From the NCBI RefSeq assembly GCF_019710585.1, contig NZ_JAIFZQ010000020.1, positions 590,265 through 654,264 of the forward strand: a stretch of 64,000 bases of DNA, read 5' to 3'. How positions within the stretch are numbered: the stretch's first letter is position 1; each line of letters begins with the position of its first letter. Shown here in pieces: positions 26,400 through 34,781 of the stretch. Made by a program: the position numbers and the translations under genes. The DNA is from Arthrobacter sp. MAHUQ-56. GTDB lineage: Bacteria; Actinomycetota; Actinomycetes; Actinomycetales; Micrococcaceae. The notes under the pieces were generated by a model. It made no database searches, was not told the DNA's origin, and worked only from the letters and a program-made list of their open reading frames with translations.

Positions 26400-26591
26400 C
26401 TAGAGGGCGTTCGATACCGTGGTGAACAGGCCGGCGATCTGCGGCCCGAGAATGATGACAGCTGCCATAACAAGGACTGCGATGAAGGCGACCATGATGC
26501 CGTACTCCACCATGGTGGCGCCCTTTTCGGATTCGAAGCGCTCCTTGATGCCGGCGATGAAGGCAGTCAATGAGACCATAAGAGAAGTCAT
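26400..26591 (-). CDS. flp: Flp-type IVb pilin, first copy of locus 2
   Basis: A 63-residue prepilin from ATG 26591 (AAAGGAAA site). It carries SEKG|ATMVEYGIMV, a hydrophobic helix rich in Val/Ala/Ile and the C-terminus LFTTVSNAL. Being the first pilin of locus 2 and followed by a stabilising hairpin, it is the probable major subunit. Compared with the locus 1 pilin, the leader and helix are similar but the C-terminus differs. Confidence 0.92.
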   Translation of the reverse strand: MTSLMVSLTAFIAGIKERFESEKGATMVEYGIMVAFIAVLVMAAVIILGPQIAGLFTTVSNAL

Positions 26592-26860
26592 TTTAGTTTC
26601 CTTTAATTCGGTGAAATGGATTGATTTGTATTTCAACGAATTTCCAGCTGCCCCCATAAAATCTTTAGCGGCTGGACTTCGCTAAGAAGAGATTGTCATT
26701 TGGGGCAGTGGGCAACAATGCGTAGTGGTACTCGAGTTTTTTTGGGGATGCCAAAAGTACGTACTCGGAACTGCGGGCGAGTACTCAAGCGGGCGGTGAC
26801 CCGTCCTTAGGTACTACTTGGTCAGGCCAGGAGCGTTCGGAGTGGCTGCCTACCGGCTGG
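26592..26860. promoter_or_regulatory. Control region upstream of locus 2 pilins
   Basis: No gene is seen in these 269 bases. The region is A/T-rich near the pilin and holds several copies of GTACT: GGTACTCGAG (26728), the perfect palindrome AGTACGTACT (26756-26765), the palindrome GAGTACTC (26779-26786) and GGTACTACTT (26810). They look like repeated regulator sites upstream of the pilin promoter. Confidence 0.45.
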
Positions 26861-27526
26861 CTAAGCCAGGAGGAGCGCAGTGGCGGCAGCTGCGGCGAGC
26901 ATGGAGGGGCCATGAGCCACCTCGGTCGTCTTGTTTCGGCCCTTTAGCGCCACGAGAATGATTGTGACCAAGCCGTTGAGTATGAAGCCCAGGAGGCCGC
27001 CGTAGAGCAACGGGGCCCAACCTAGGTACCCCAAGTAGAGGCCGATGGGCGCGGCCAGCTTCACGTCGCCCATCCCGATGGCCCCAGGGGAAATTAGGCC
27101 CAATATCAGGTAGCCGGCGAACAGAATCACCGCTCCCAGCAGTGCACGAGCGAAGTCCTGGGTCGGACTGCTGAGGAACCCTGGAAACAAAAGCAGTAAT
27201 CCGCCCCCGGCGAGCAGCATTAATACGAGCGGGTTCGGTAGCAAATGTAAGGCAGCGTCGATGCGTGCGAGCTGCACGCCGAGGACGGCTAGGAATAGGA
27301 AAGCCGGAAGAAAAGAAGTAATTCCAAACCGCAGTGCAAAAGCCGCGCACGTGAGCCCGGTGAGTGCCGCCGTCGTAATCCGTGCCGGGAGGCCAGGCAG
27401 GCCACCCAGCCGCGGGAGCCGTTTGGAGATGAGGACCTCGGCCAGGGGGGAGAGTGCGGCGCCCACTAGGCCGATGCCAACAACCCAAAGCCATCCCGGC
27501 AGGCCCTCATGACCCGTTGTAAACAC
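26861..27526 (-). CDS. Prepilin peptidase (A24 type, TadV-like)
   Basis: Membrane aspartyl protease that would cleave the Flp and TadE-type leaders of both loci. The 221-residue protein has about seven membrane helices and the two catalytic aspartates in ARIDAALHLLPNPL and GAIGMGDVKLAAPIG. The cytoplasmic methylase-type domain of long type IV prepilin peptidases is absent, as expected for the TadV/short class. It lies upstream of the locus 2 pilins in the same direction, and only one peptidase gene serves the two loci in this window. Confidence 0.92.
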   Translation of the reverse strand: MFTTGHEGLPGWLWVVGIGLVGAALSPLAEVLISKRLPRLGGLPGLPARITTAALTGLTCAAFALRFGITSFLPAFLFLAVLGVQLARIDAALHLLPNPLVLMLLAGGGLLLLFPGFLSSPTQDFARALLGAVILFAGYLILGLISPGAIGMGDVKLAAPIGLYLGYLGWAPLLYGGLLGFILNGLVTIILVALKGRNKTTEVAHGPSMLAAAAATALLLA

Positions 27527-27821
27527 CGCGACCCCCTGCGTCCGTCAGGCCGGCAGGCGCTGAGGCGGCATCCGGCTACCCCATTTTGACCCTGAACCCC
27601 CGGACGCGCTAATCTTGGTAGTCGTTGTGCGTGTCCTATTCCGATGGTGCGTGCCCGCTTGAGAATCCGGTTGCAGGATAACTACTCAACGTGCATATTC
27701 GGAACTTCAGGATGACTGGTTACATAGAGCCCTCACCTCTGTTCCGGTAGCGCGCAGACAGTAGGTGCACGAGCTAGTGACACCTAAACAAGAACGCCAG
27801 AACAAGAACGAGGCAAACACC
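27527..27821. promoter_or_regulatory. Leader and promoter region of rplM-rpsI
   Basis: About 295 bases between the divergent prepilin peptidase and rplM, without a gene. The part near 27600-27700 is less G/C-rich and probably contains the rplM promoter and an untranslated leader, which in other bacteria can bind L13. I see no strong hairpin or consensus promoter that can be named with confidence. Confidence 0.3.
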
Positions 27822-28265
27822 GTGCGTACGTACACCCCGAAGCCCGGCGATATCAACCGCCAGTGGCACGTCATTGACGCCACCGACGTTGTCCTTGGCC
27901 GTCTTGCAAGCCAGACCGCAATCCTGCTGCGCGGCAAGCACAAGGCCACCTATGCATCCCACATGGACATGGGCGACTTCGTCATCATCATCAACGCTGA
28001 AAAGGTTGCCCTGACCGGCGCCAAGCTGGAGCAGAAGCGTGCTTACCGCCACTCCGGCTACCCGGGCGGCCTGACCTCCGTCAACTACGCGGAACTGCTG
28101 GAATCCAACCCGGTCCGCGCCGTTGAGAAGGCCATCAAAGGCATGCTCCCCAAGAACTCCCTCGCTGCACAGCAGCTGGGCAAGCTGAAGGTGTACCGCG
28201 GTGCCGAGCACCCGCACGCCGCCCAGCAGCCCAAGACTTTCGAAATCACCCAGGTCGCCCAGTAG
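27822..28265 (+). CDS. rplM: 50S ribosomal protein L13
   Basis: Early-assembly large-subunit protein. The 147-residue product begins [20 protein letters not shown] at a GTG (27822), which matches the family better than the in-frame ATG 57 bases earlier. Core motifs [18 protein letters not shown] and [10 protein letters not shown] are intact. Translated with rpsI, which follows after 39 bases. Confidence 0.97.
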   Translation: MRTYTPKPGDINRQWHVIDATDVVLGRLASQTAILLRGKHKATYASHMDMGDFVIIINAEKVALTGAKLEQKRAYRHSGYPGGLTSVNYAELLESNPVRAVEKAIKGMLPKNSLAAQQLGKLKVYRGAEHPHAAQQPKTFEITQVAQ

Positions 28266-28304
28266 TCCTGGCCACCAAACAACTTACTTAATACAAGGAG
28301 AATC

Positions 28305-28811
28305 GTGGCTCAGAACGAAGAACTGACCACCGAGGCCCCCGAGGCCGAGGAAAACCTGACCAGCTACACCTCTGAGAGCTCCGCTGCTGAAGCTGCTCCC
28401 AAGAAGGAACGCCCGGCCCTGACCGTTGCCGGCGCAGCTGTTGGCCGCCGCAAGGAAGCTGTTGCACGCGTCCGCGTTGTGCCCGGCACCGGCAAGTGGA
28501 CCATCAACGGCCGCGAGCTGGCGAACTACTTCCCGAACAAGCTGCACCAGCAGGACGTCAACGAACCCTTCAAGATCCTCGATCTCGAAGGCGCCTACGA
28601 TGTCATCGCCCGCATCCACGGCGGCGGCATCTCCGGCCAGGCAGGCGCCCTGCGCCTCGGCATCGCCCGTTCGCTGAACGAGATCGACGTCGAGAACAAC
28701 CGACCGACCCTGAAGAAGGCCGGTTACCTGTCCCGCGACGCCCGCGTCATCGAGCGTAAGAAGGCCGGTCTCAAGAAGGCCCGCAAGGCCCAGCAGTACT
28801 CCAAGCGCTAA
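28305..28811 (+). CDS. rpsI: 30S ribosomal protein S9
   Basis: Small-subunit head protein whose C-terminal tail reaches the P-site tRNA. The 168-residue product has an acidic, low-complexity N-terminal extension (about 1-38, [15 protein letters not shown]) ahead of the conserved domain ([14 protein letters not shown]) and the terminal [11 protein letters not shown]. The start is GTG with AAGGAG. Terminator follows at once. Confidence 0.97.
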   Translation: MAQNEELTTEAPEAEENLTSYTSESSAAEAAPKKERPALTVAGAAVGRRKEAVARVRVVPGTGKWTINGRELANYFPNKLHQQDVNEPFKILDLEGAYDVIARIHGGGISGQAGALRLGIARSLNEIDVENNRPTLKKAGYLSRDARVIERKKAGLKKARKAQQYSKR

Positions 28812-28825
28812 ATCCGCTTGCACAG

Positions 28826-28859
28826 AAGCCCGTCCCGCCGTTTGGCGGGACGGGCTTTT
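28826..28859 (+). terminator. Rho-independent terminator after rpsI
   Basis: AAGCCCGTCCCGCC pairs with GGCGGGACGGGCTT around a TTT loop and is followed by a T-run. It also lies next to the end of the convergent glycosyltransferase gene, so it may work in both directions. Confidence 0.9.
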
Positions 28860-28864
28860 GCCGT

Positions 28865-30736
28865 TTACGAGTCCTGCAACTGCTGGTGAAAGTCGAAAAC
28901 GTCCATTGCGCCCACTTGAATGTACGAATAATGGGAACGAACCCAGCTGGTGACTTCGTCGGCATACTCCGCTTCGGGCTCGATGTCTTGCGAATCGTGC
29001 CGAACAATGTAGAACCGGATTTCCCCCGATTCGATGTAATCAGCTAGTTGTCCGGTTGTCGGGTAAGGTGTGCTTCCATTGAACCCGCCGACCGGCATCA
29101 CCGGCGACTCGAGGTTGAGCTGATATTGTGCGGCGTTCAGGGCGCCCGGCGTGGCTGCGAGCCATCGGGACCCTCGGTCGCCGGTAGACCTGAGGAACGC
29201 CAAGACGTCTGGGTCGGCTGGATGGCCCAGAGCGGATCCCCGGATGCGTTGGCTGTTGCCGGCTGGCCAACGAGTCGGATCAGGCGAATCCAACACGATC
29301 GGGCTTCCGACTAGCGCTGCGGTCGGCGAGACTCCAGTGTGCGGACTAATCACGGCCGACGCCGAAAGTAGCAGTGGCCCCAAGCCGCAGGTTAGTGCGA
29401 CAGAGGATGCGGTCAGGCGGCGCACGCTACGGTTTCGGAGCCGGAAAACAATTAGTTCGCAACTGATCAAGCAAATGGCGGCCACAATAAGAGCAAAGAT
29501 GCGGCCTACGTCAGAGGAGTTTGTGAGGTAGCCAAAAGCTAGGATGCCACAGATCAGTACTGACAGGGACAAAGCAATCCGGTATGGCAGCCATCTTTGA
29601 GCTGGAGTGATCAATCCATTCACTGCGCCGGCAAGGATGGCGCCAGCCGGTGCCAAAGTTGCCAAGTAGTAGGGGTGGACGACTCCTCCCATGAGACTGA
29701 ATGTTGTCCAATAAATAGTCATCCATCCTCCGGAAGCAAGGAGAATTGCACGCCGTTTGTCGCACCGCGGCTGGCGGCGAAGGAGAATCAATGAAGCGAG
29801 GAGGAGCAGTGCCGCTGCCGGAAGCAACCAGACACCTTGACTTCCAAAGGAGGCATACCGTATCAACCTGAATGGCCCGGGAGGCGCCGCTTCAGATCCT
29901 GGTGTCCCTCCGCCGGATGCCCCTAAAATGCGCCCCAGTCCGTTTTGCCTGAGGAGAACCTCGACAAAACTGTTAGTGAATGAACCCCCGGCATAAGGGC
30001 GTGCATCCGGGGACGTCAATTCTGCCGTCATGATCCATAGGCCTGCTATGGCAGCTGCCACGGCTACACAGCTTGCCAATTGGCGCAGCCGACGGTTGAA
30101 GGGCCCTGGTCCCGCGTAGAGGTACACTCCTCCCAGAACGGGAAACAGTAGGAGGGCCTGCGCCGACTTGGTAAGGAAAGCAGCGCCAATGACCCCTCCG
30201 GTTGCCAGAACCCAACGCCACCGACCATCCTCGGCTGCTCGGATCATTAGGTAGGTCGCCAACGTCAGCAGGAAGATTAGTAGGGCATCCGGATTGTTGT
30301 ATCTGAACATCACAACGGCGGCCGGAGTTAGCAGTAAGACGACCCCAGCAATCATCGCGGAATTGTGGTGAAAGTGCCGGCGTACAGTGAAATACGTAAG
30401 CGCCACCGTACCAACGCCGAGAAGAGCCTGCGGCCCCAGAAGACTCCATGAGCTGAGGCCAAATACTCGCAGCGACAAGGACGACAACCAGATGCTTGCT
30501 GGCAACTTGTCCACTGTGATGCCGTTTCCGCCGTCGGAGGCGCCGAAGAAGAATGCTTTCCAGTCGGTGGCACCGGCTTGAGCGGCGGCGGCATAGTACC
30601 CGTTGCCCCACCCGTTGGAATCCAGTCCCCAGAAGTACATGACAGCAGCAGCACTAACTAGGGCCCCAAGCCCAACCAAGTCCCTACGATTCAATGGAGT
30701 GCCCCCGCCGCTCACTGTCTGTGGCCCAATCGGCAA
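28865..30736 (-). CDS. GT39-like membrane glycosyltransferase (YkcB type)
   Basis: Polytopic GT-C enzyme that should transfer a sugar from a lipid-linked donor to an outer-surface acceptor. The 623-residue protein begins with a membrane helix (about 20-38), followed by the first outer loop GWGNGYYAAAAQAG and SDGGNGITVDKLP, resembling the F/S-D-P-G-x-x-T-V-D-K-P-P signature of YkcB relatives. About ten more helices lead to a soluble C-terminal domain (about 490-620). The TTG start at 30736 is uncertain; a later GTG is possible. G+C is far lower than in glmM (a hand-counted line at 29461 is 30/60), which suggests transfer. It sits between rpsI and glmM, which are usually neighbours. Confidence 0.82.
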   Translation of the reverse strand: MPIGPQTVSGGGTPLNRRDLVGLGALVSAAAVMYFWGLDSNGWGNGYYAAAAQAGATDWKAFFFGASDGGNGITVDKLPASIWLSSLSLRVFGLSSWSLLGPQALLGVGTVALTYFTVRRHFHHNSAMIAGVVLLLTPAAVVMFRYNNPDALLIFLLTLATYLMIRAAEDGRWRWVLATGGVIGAAFLTKSAQALLLFPVLGGVYLYAGPGPFNRRLRQLASCVAVAAAIAGLWIMTAELTSPDARPYAGGSFTNSFVEVLLRQNGLGRILGASGGGTPGSEAAPPGPFRLIRYASFGSQGVWLLPAAALLLLASLILLRRQPRCDKRRAILLASGGWMTIYWTTFSLMGGVVHPYYLATLAPAGAILAGAVNGLITPAQRWLPYRIALSLSVLICGILAFGYLTNSSDVGRIFALIVAAICLISCELIVFRLRNRSVRRLTASSVALTCGLGPLLLSASAVISPHTGVSPTAALVGSPIVLDSPDPTRWPAGNSQRIRGSALGHPADPDVLAFLRSTGDRGSRWLAATPGALNAAQYQLNLESPVMPVGGFNGSTPYPTTGQLADYIESGEIRFYIVRHDSQDIEPEAEYADEVTSWVRSHYSYIQVGAMDVFDFHQQLQDS

Positions 30737-30833
30737 CGCCGATGGCTATGAAGGCAAGATACATGAGCCCTCGATCAGCCACCACACGCAAGGCGACAGC
30801 AGTTAGCAATAACGCCAATAGGTCGGCAGTCAT
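30684..30833 (-). CDS. Possible small membrane protein (49 aa)
   Basis: A short open frame from ATG 30833 reading MTADLLALLLTAVALRVV..., with one or two hydrophobic stretches (3-17 and 24-36) and a polar C-terminus. GGATGGGG lies directly before the start. Its end overlaps the beginning of the glycosyltransferase gene in another frame by about 50 bases, which would fit translational coupling. It could equally be a chance frame or the remnant of a larger membrane gene. I recognise no family. Confidence 0.3.
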   Translation of the reverse strand: MTADLLALLLTAVALRVVADRGLMYLAFIAIGVADWATDSERRGHSIES

Positions 30834-30844
30834 GCCCCATCCAC

Positions 30845-30850
30845 TAGACT
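30845..30850 (+). promoter_or_regulatory. Putative leaderless -10 element of glmM
   Basis: TAGACT followed by six bases and the GTG at 30857; identical hexamer to that before truA and the GH4 gene. No ribosome site precedes the GTG. Confidence 0.5.
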
Positions 30851-30856
30851 TGACCG

Positions 30857-32218
30857 GTGTCTAGATTATTTGGAACTGATGGTGTCCGGGGGCTTGCGAA
30901 CGGTCTGCTGACTGCGGAGCTGGCTATGCAGCTGGCCCAGGCGGCCGCCGTCGTGCTTGGCCACGACCGCAACTCCAACGGCTCTCGGCCCCGCGCCGTG
31001 GTGGCCCGTGACCCGCGCGCCAGCGGTGAATTCATCGCCGCCGCGGTGGAGGCCGGGCTCTCGAGCTCGGGCATCGACGTCTACGACGCCGGCGTCCTCC
31101 CCACCCCTGCGGCGGCCTACCTGGTGGCGGACCTCGACGCCGATTTCGGCGTCATGATCTCCGCCTCCCACAACCCCGCACCGGACAACGGCATCAAGTT
31201 CTTCGCCCGCGGCGGCCAAAAGCTCCCGGACGACGTGGAAGACGCCATCGAGGCGCAGATGTCCAAGGAGGCGGCCCGCCCGGTGGGCGCCGACGTCGGG
31301 CGCATCCAGCGCTTCTCCGACGCCGAGGACCGCTACATCGTGCACCTCCTGCGCACGCTCCCGCACAACCTCGAAGGCCTCAAGGTGGTCCTGGACTGCG
31401 CGAACGGCGCCGCCAGCGGCTGCTCCCCGCAGGTCTTCAAGGATGCCGGCGCTGACGTCGTCGTCATTGGCGCCGAGCCCGACGGCCACAACATCAACGA
31501 CGGCGTCGGCTCCACCCACCTGGGCCCCCTCAAGGAAGCCGTGGTCAAGTGCCAGGCGAACCTGGGCATCGCCCACGACGGCGACGCCGACCGCTGCCTC
31601 GCCGTGGACCACGAAGGCAACGAGGTGGACGGCGACCAGATCATGGCCATCCTCGCCATCGCACTCCAGAAGTCCGGCAAGCTCAAGGACGACGTCCTCG
31701 TGGCCACCGTCATGAGCAACCTCGGCCTCAAGATCGCCCTCCGCAAGGCCGGCATCAGCATCCGCGAAACTGCGGTGGGGGACCGGTACGTCCTCGAGGA
31801 AATGCGCGACGGCGGCTATAACCTGGGCGGCGAACAGTCCGGCCACGTGATCTTCTCCGACTACGCCACCACCGGCGACGGCGTGCTCACCGGCCTTCAA
31901 ATCGCAGCCCAGGTGGCCCTCACCGGGAAGCCGCTCAAGGAACTGGCCACCGTGATGACCAAGCTCCCGCAGGTCCTCATCAACGTCAAGGGCGTGGACC
32001 GCACCAGGGTGGGCAGCAACGACGTCCTGGCCCAGGCCGTCTCCGCCGCCGAGGCGGCGCTCGGCGAAACAGGCCGCGTCCTGCTCCGTCCCTCCGGCAC
32101 GGAGCCTGTTGTACGCGTCATGGTGGAAGCCGCGGATGAAGACACGGCGGAATCTATCGCAGAGCACCTGGCTCAAGTGGTTCGGGTCGAGCTTGCCCTT
32201 GAGTTTGCTGTGGACTGA
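30857..32218 (+). CDS. glmM: Phosphoglucosamine mutase
   Basis: Interconverts glucosamine-6-phosphate and glucosamine-1-phosphate on the way to UDP-GlcNAc for peptidoglycan; works downstream of GlmS encoded at 35906. The 453-residue product has the four phosphohexomutase domains, the phospho-serine Ser104 in [13 protein letters not shown], the metal loop DGDADRC and the C-terminal phosphate-binding [12 protein letters not shown]. The GTG start lacks a ribosome site and fits a leaderless message. Very G/C-rich (46/60 in the line at 31261) compared with the genes on both sides. The last 46 bases overlap the convergent glycosyltransferase gene. Confidence 0.96.
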   Translation: MSRLFGTDGVRGLANGLLTAELAMQLAQAAAVVLGHDRNSNGSRPRAVVARDPRASGEFIAAAVEAGLSSSGIDVYDAGVLPTPAAAYLVADLDADFGVMISASHNPAPDNGIKFFARGGQKLPDDVEDAIEAQMSKEAARPVGADVGRIQRFSDAEDRYIVHLLRTLPHNLEGLKVVLDCANGAASGCSPQVFKDAGADVVVIGAEPDGHNINDGVGSTHLGPLKEAVVKCQANLGIAHDGDADRCLAVDHEGNEVDGDQIMAILAIALQKSGKLKDDVLVATVMSNLGLKIALRKAGISIRETAVGDRYVLEEMRDGGYNLGGEQSGHVIFSDYATTGDGVLTGLQIAAQVALTGKPLKELATVMTKLPQVLINVKGVDRTRVGSNDVLAQAVSAAEAALGETGRVLLRPSGTEPVVRVMVEAADEDTAESIAEHLAQVVRVELALEFAVD

Positions 32219-33381
32219 GGCGTAAGGGGATCTTTTTGATGTTTGGCATTCGTACGCCAAAGTTCGAAAACGACTGCTGCGATAGCAAAGAACTGAACGA
32301 TGGATGCCAGCAAGAGCGGCCAAATGTAGCGATAGCCAGTGAAGTAGAGGCAATACGCGACAAGTCCAGTGCCCGCCAGTAGCCATGGAACGAGGCGCAA
32401 CTTTTTGCGGTGCAGAAGCAGCAGAGACATCACTTCAGCGGTGAAAAAATAACGGTCATGCATTTGAGGTAGCAAGAATGGGCATAAAGCTACAGACGAG
32501 ATTGCCAAAAGCACATTACGATCCGCAGAATCTGGTCCGCGCCAGTAAGCAGTGGCCATTACCAGCAGTCCCAATCCGCAGATTAGGAGTGCCGGAATTT
32601 TTCCCTCAGCGGCGGTAACTGATGGGAACCAAGCGTAAATGTTCACGGCACCCATTGATAGGTTGTCCTCTTGGGTCTGGTGGAAATACACACTGAAGGT
32701 ACTTGTCAAAGTACGGCCGAACAGGATGGGAAGACCGCTGAAGAGACCCCAGACCCCAACAGCCATGGCAGGCAGTGCGAGACTATGACGGTTACGCAGA
32801 GCGATAAGAGCTAACGCCGGCAGGAAGAACACGGCCTGCAGTTTGAACGACAGCGCGACTGCCCACCACAGCCATGCACGAGGACCATCCCTAAGTAGGA
32901 GGCTCCTAAGGGAAAGCAGAAGGAAAGCGGTGTAGATAGAGTCGCACTGTCCCCACATACTGGCGTTGAGTAGCACGGTAGGCAAAAAGAGTGCGATCAG
33001 TGCTGCTACTTCCGGTCGGAGCCCGGCCGACGGTAGTTGTTTAACGACTCCTCGAACCGAAAACGCTAGTAGACAGTCTCCAACGAGTGAAACTATCTTG
33101 ACGGCGTAATGTTCTTCTGCGGGTATCAGGCTGCCGAGAAACATGAGGAACATGTAGGGGAAATTGTAGCTGGAGAACTCTCCCCCGAGGGCGGATGCAC
33201 CCTGAGTACGGAACTCCTGCATCCATGGCACAAAGAACAGGCGGGAGTCTGGGCTGACATAGGGGAAAAGCGCTATTCGAGCCGCCAAGGCAACGCTTCC
33301 AAGGATCAGTAGCACCCATGTTGGAAGTGGCTTCCGTGTCCTGTCAGTACTTGGTTGCAGCAAAATTTCGGTTCCCCCCAT
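32173..33381 (-). CDS. GT-C type membrane glycosyltransferase (GT87-like)
   Basis: A 402-residue polytopic protein with about ten membrane helices. The first outer loop has [17 protein letters not shown], with the acidic residue expected of GT-C enzymes, and a later segment [21 protein letters not shown] is typical of polyprenyl-phosphate-mannose-dependent transferases. Probable mannosyl- or glucosyltransferase for a surface glycan or lipid, by family resemblance only. ATG 33381 is chosen because upstream codons are hydrophobic but less conserved-looking; the earlier start at 33456 cannot be excluded. The C-terminal 20 residues ([15 protein letters not shown]...) are read antisense to the end of glmM. 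Low G+C (30/60 in the line at 32881). Confidence 0.78.
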   Translation of the reverse strand: MGGTEILLQPSTDRTRKPLPTWVLLILGSVALAARIALFPYVSPDSRLFFVPWMQEFRTQGASALGGEFSSYNFPYMFLMFLGSLIPAEEHYAVKIVSLVGDCLLAFSVRGVVKQLPSAGLRPEVAALIALFLPTVLLNASMWGQCDSIYTAFLLLSLRSLLLRDGPRAWLWWAVALSFKLQAVFFLPALALIALRNRHSLALPAMAVGVWGLFSGLPILFGRTLTSTFSVYFHQTQEDNLSMGAVNIYAWFPSVTAAEGKIPALLICGLGLLVMATAYWRGPDSADRNVLLAISSVALCPFLLPQMHDRYFFTAEVMSLLLLHRKKLRLVPWLLAGTGLVAYCLYFTGYRYIWPLLLASIVQFFAIAAVVFELWRTNAKHQKDPLTPQSTANSRASSTRTT

Positions 33382-33436
33382 TCGGATAATTTTTGGGTGG
33401 TAGATGGCATATGTCAACGAAAGACTTGCCAAGAAG

Positions 33437-33474
33437 GTGTGGCCCGCCTCCAACAATGGAAGCGGGCCACACCT
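33437..33474 (-). terminator. 12-bp hairpin after mscL
   Basis: GGTGTGGCCCGC pairs perfectly with GCGGGCCACACC around a 14-base loop, 13 bases beyond the mscL stop. A weak T-run follows on the minus strand. Probably the mscL terminator. Confidence 0.6.
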
Positions 33475-33486
33475 CTGTGCAAAAGC

Positions 33487-33891
33487 TTAGGGCGTGCGGC
33501 TCTTCAGCGCGTCCCGGATCTCGGTGAGGAGCGCAACCTGCGGGTCCTCGGCGGCGTCCTTCTTCACGTCCTTGTTGATCCCCAGCCGGCGGTTGCGGCG
33601 CTCGATCATCAGGTTCATGGGCATCACCACCACAAAGTAGATGGCCGCGGCGATCAGCAGGAAATTCACCACGGCAGTCAACAGGACGCCGAACTCGATG
33701 GCGTTGCCGTTCAGCTCCACCCTCGCGAAGCTGTCGAAATTCGGCGCGCCCACCAGGCCGGAGACGAAGGGCATCAGCACCTTGTTGACCAGCGCCGTCA
33801 CCACCGCGCCGAACGCGGTACCCATGACAACGGCGACCGCCAGGTCCACCACGTTGCCCTTCATGATGAAGTTCTTGAATCCATTAAGCAT
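33487..33891 (-). CDS. mscL: Large-conductance mechanosensitive channel
   Basis: Pressure-release channel in the cytoplasmic membrane that opens under osmotic downshock. The 134-residue protein from ATG 33891 has the N-terminal amphipathic segment (MLNGFKNFIMKGNVVDLAV), TM1 with VMGTAFGAVVTALV, a short outer loop and TM2 (about 65-95), and an acidic/basic C-terminal helix. Length and pattern are normal. There is no ribosome site, and TAGGTT seven bases upstream supports a leaderless transcript. Confidence 0.95.
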   Translation of the reverse strand: MLNGFKNFIMKGNVVDLAVAVVMGTAFGAVVTALVNKVLMPFVSGLVGAPNFDSFARVELNGNAIEFGVLLTAVVNFLLIAAAIYFVVVMPMNLMIERRNRRLGINKDVKKDAAEDPQVALLTEIRDALKSRTP

Positions 33892-33898
33892 GGAAACC

Positions 33899-33904
33899 AA
33901 CCTA
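33899..33904 (-). promoter_or_regulatory. Putative leaderless -10 element of mscL
   Basis: TAGGTT on the minus strand, seven bases before the ATG at 33891. Confidence 0.5.
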
Positions 33905-33915
33905 GCGCACCGGCA

Positions 33916-34776
33916 TTACAGGTACGCGGGCGCCGCCTCCAGGCCGAAGTACTCCTCCAGCGTGCCGATGCCGCGGTTCGTCATGTCCGTGGCCGCCTCC
34001 ACGCCCACATACCGCAGGTGCCACGGCTCGTAGTAGTACCCCGTGACGGGGTGCAGCATCCACGGGTACCTCACCACGAACCCGAACCGGTAGGCGTTCG
34101 CCTTCGCCCACACCGCCGCGGGCTGGTCCGCGAAGCACGGCTGGAAGCTGCACGCGCCGCCGCCATCGCCAATGTCGAACGCCCATCCCGTCTGGTGTTC
34201 GGAATGGCCCGGCCGGGCGCTGGCCGTGTCGGCGTCGGCCTGTCCCCGTGCCGCCACATACCCGTTGTACGTGGTCACCTGCGTGCCGTACGATCGGTAG
34301 CCGCTGCCCAGGACCATCGCCACGCCGTCCCGCGCTGCAGCCGCGAACATCGACTCCGCCGCAGCCGCCGTCGTGCTGTTCAGCAGCGCCGCCTCACCCG
34401 AAGCGGAGATTGCGACGGCGGGACGCACCAGGTCAGCCGGCGCATAGTCCGCGGGTGCCAGCGGACGGTGCTTGTTCACGATGACCCACTGGCTCGCCGG
34501 GTCGCTCAGCGAAAACTGCCGCGCCAACGCTGCCGAGGGCGGCGGCGCCGGGGACGGCACGTCCGGTGACTGGCCCACCGTGGCGGCGTCCGGCGTCGCG
34601 CCCGGCAATGCCGATCCGCCAGCAGGGGAGGGGGCGGCAGGGGAAAGGGCAGCGGACGACGACGGCACCGCCACGGGTGCGTCCGGCGTGCAGGCTGACA
34701 GGACAGTCAGCCCGGCGCCGGCAGCGAGGAAGCGGGCGAAGCTGCGGCGGCTCGGGGAACCGCAGTCATGGCACAC
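33916..34776 (-). CDS. D-Ala-D-Ala carboxypeptidase of VanY type (M15B), lipoprotein
   Basis: Zinc peptidase trimming peptidoglycan stem peptides. The 286-residue product starts at a GTG with an upstream GGAAGG. A Tat-type signal (SRRSFARFLAAGAGLTVLSAC) ends in a lipobox Cys at about residue 29. A proline/serine/alanine-rich spacer (30-85) precedes the M15 domain with VLGSGYRSYGTQ, the zinc motif SEHQTGWAFDIGD and EPWHLRYVG. Five bases separate it from the coaA stop, so the two are probably co-transcribed. Confidence 0.92.
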   Translation of the reverse strand: MCHDCGSPSRRSFARFLAAGAGLTVLSACTPDAPVAVPSSSAALSPAAPSPAGGSALPGATPDAATVGQSPDVPSPAPPPSAALARQFSLSDPASQWVIVNKHRPLAPADYAPADLVRPAVAISASGEAALLNSTTAAAAESMFAAAARDGVAMVLGSGYRSYGTQVTTYNGYVAARGQADADTASARPGHSEHQTGWAFDIGDGGGACSFQPCFADQPAAVWAKANAYRFGFVVRYPWMLHPVTGYYYEPWHLRYVGVEAATDMTNRGIGTLEEYFGLEAAPAYL

Positions 34777-34781
34777 CTGTG

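Noticed and set aside
12037..27526. Tad region as a prophage or conjugative element
   Set aside because: No integrase, relaxase, phage or transposase genes and no flanking direct repeats or tRNA site were seen; every gene fits pilus assembly.
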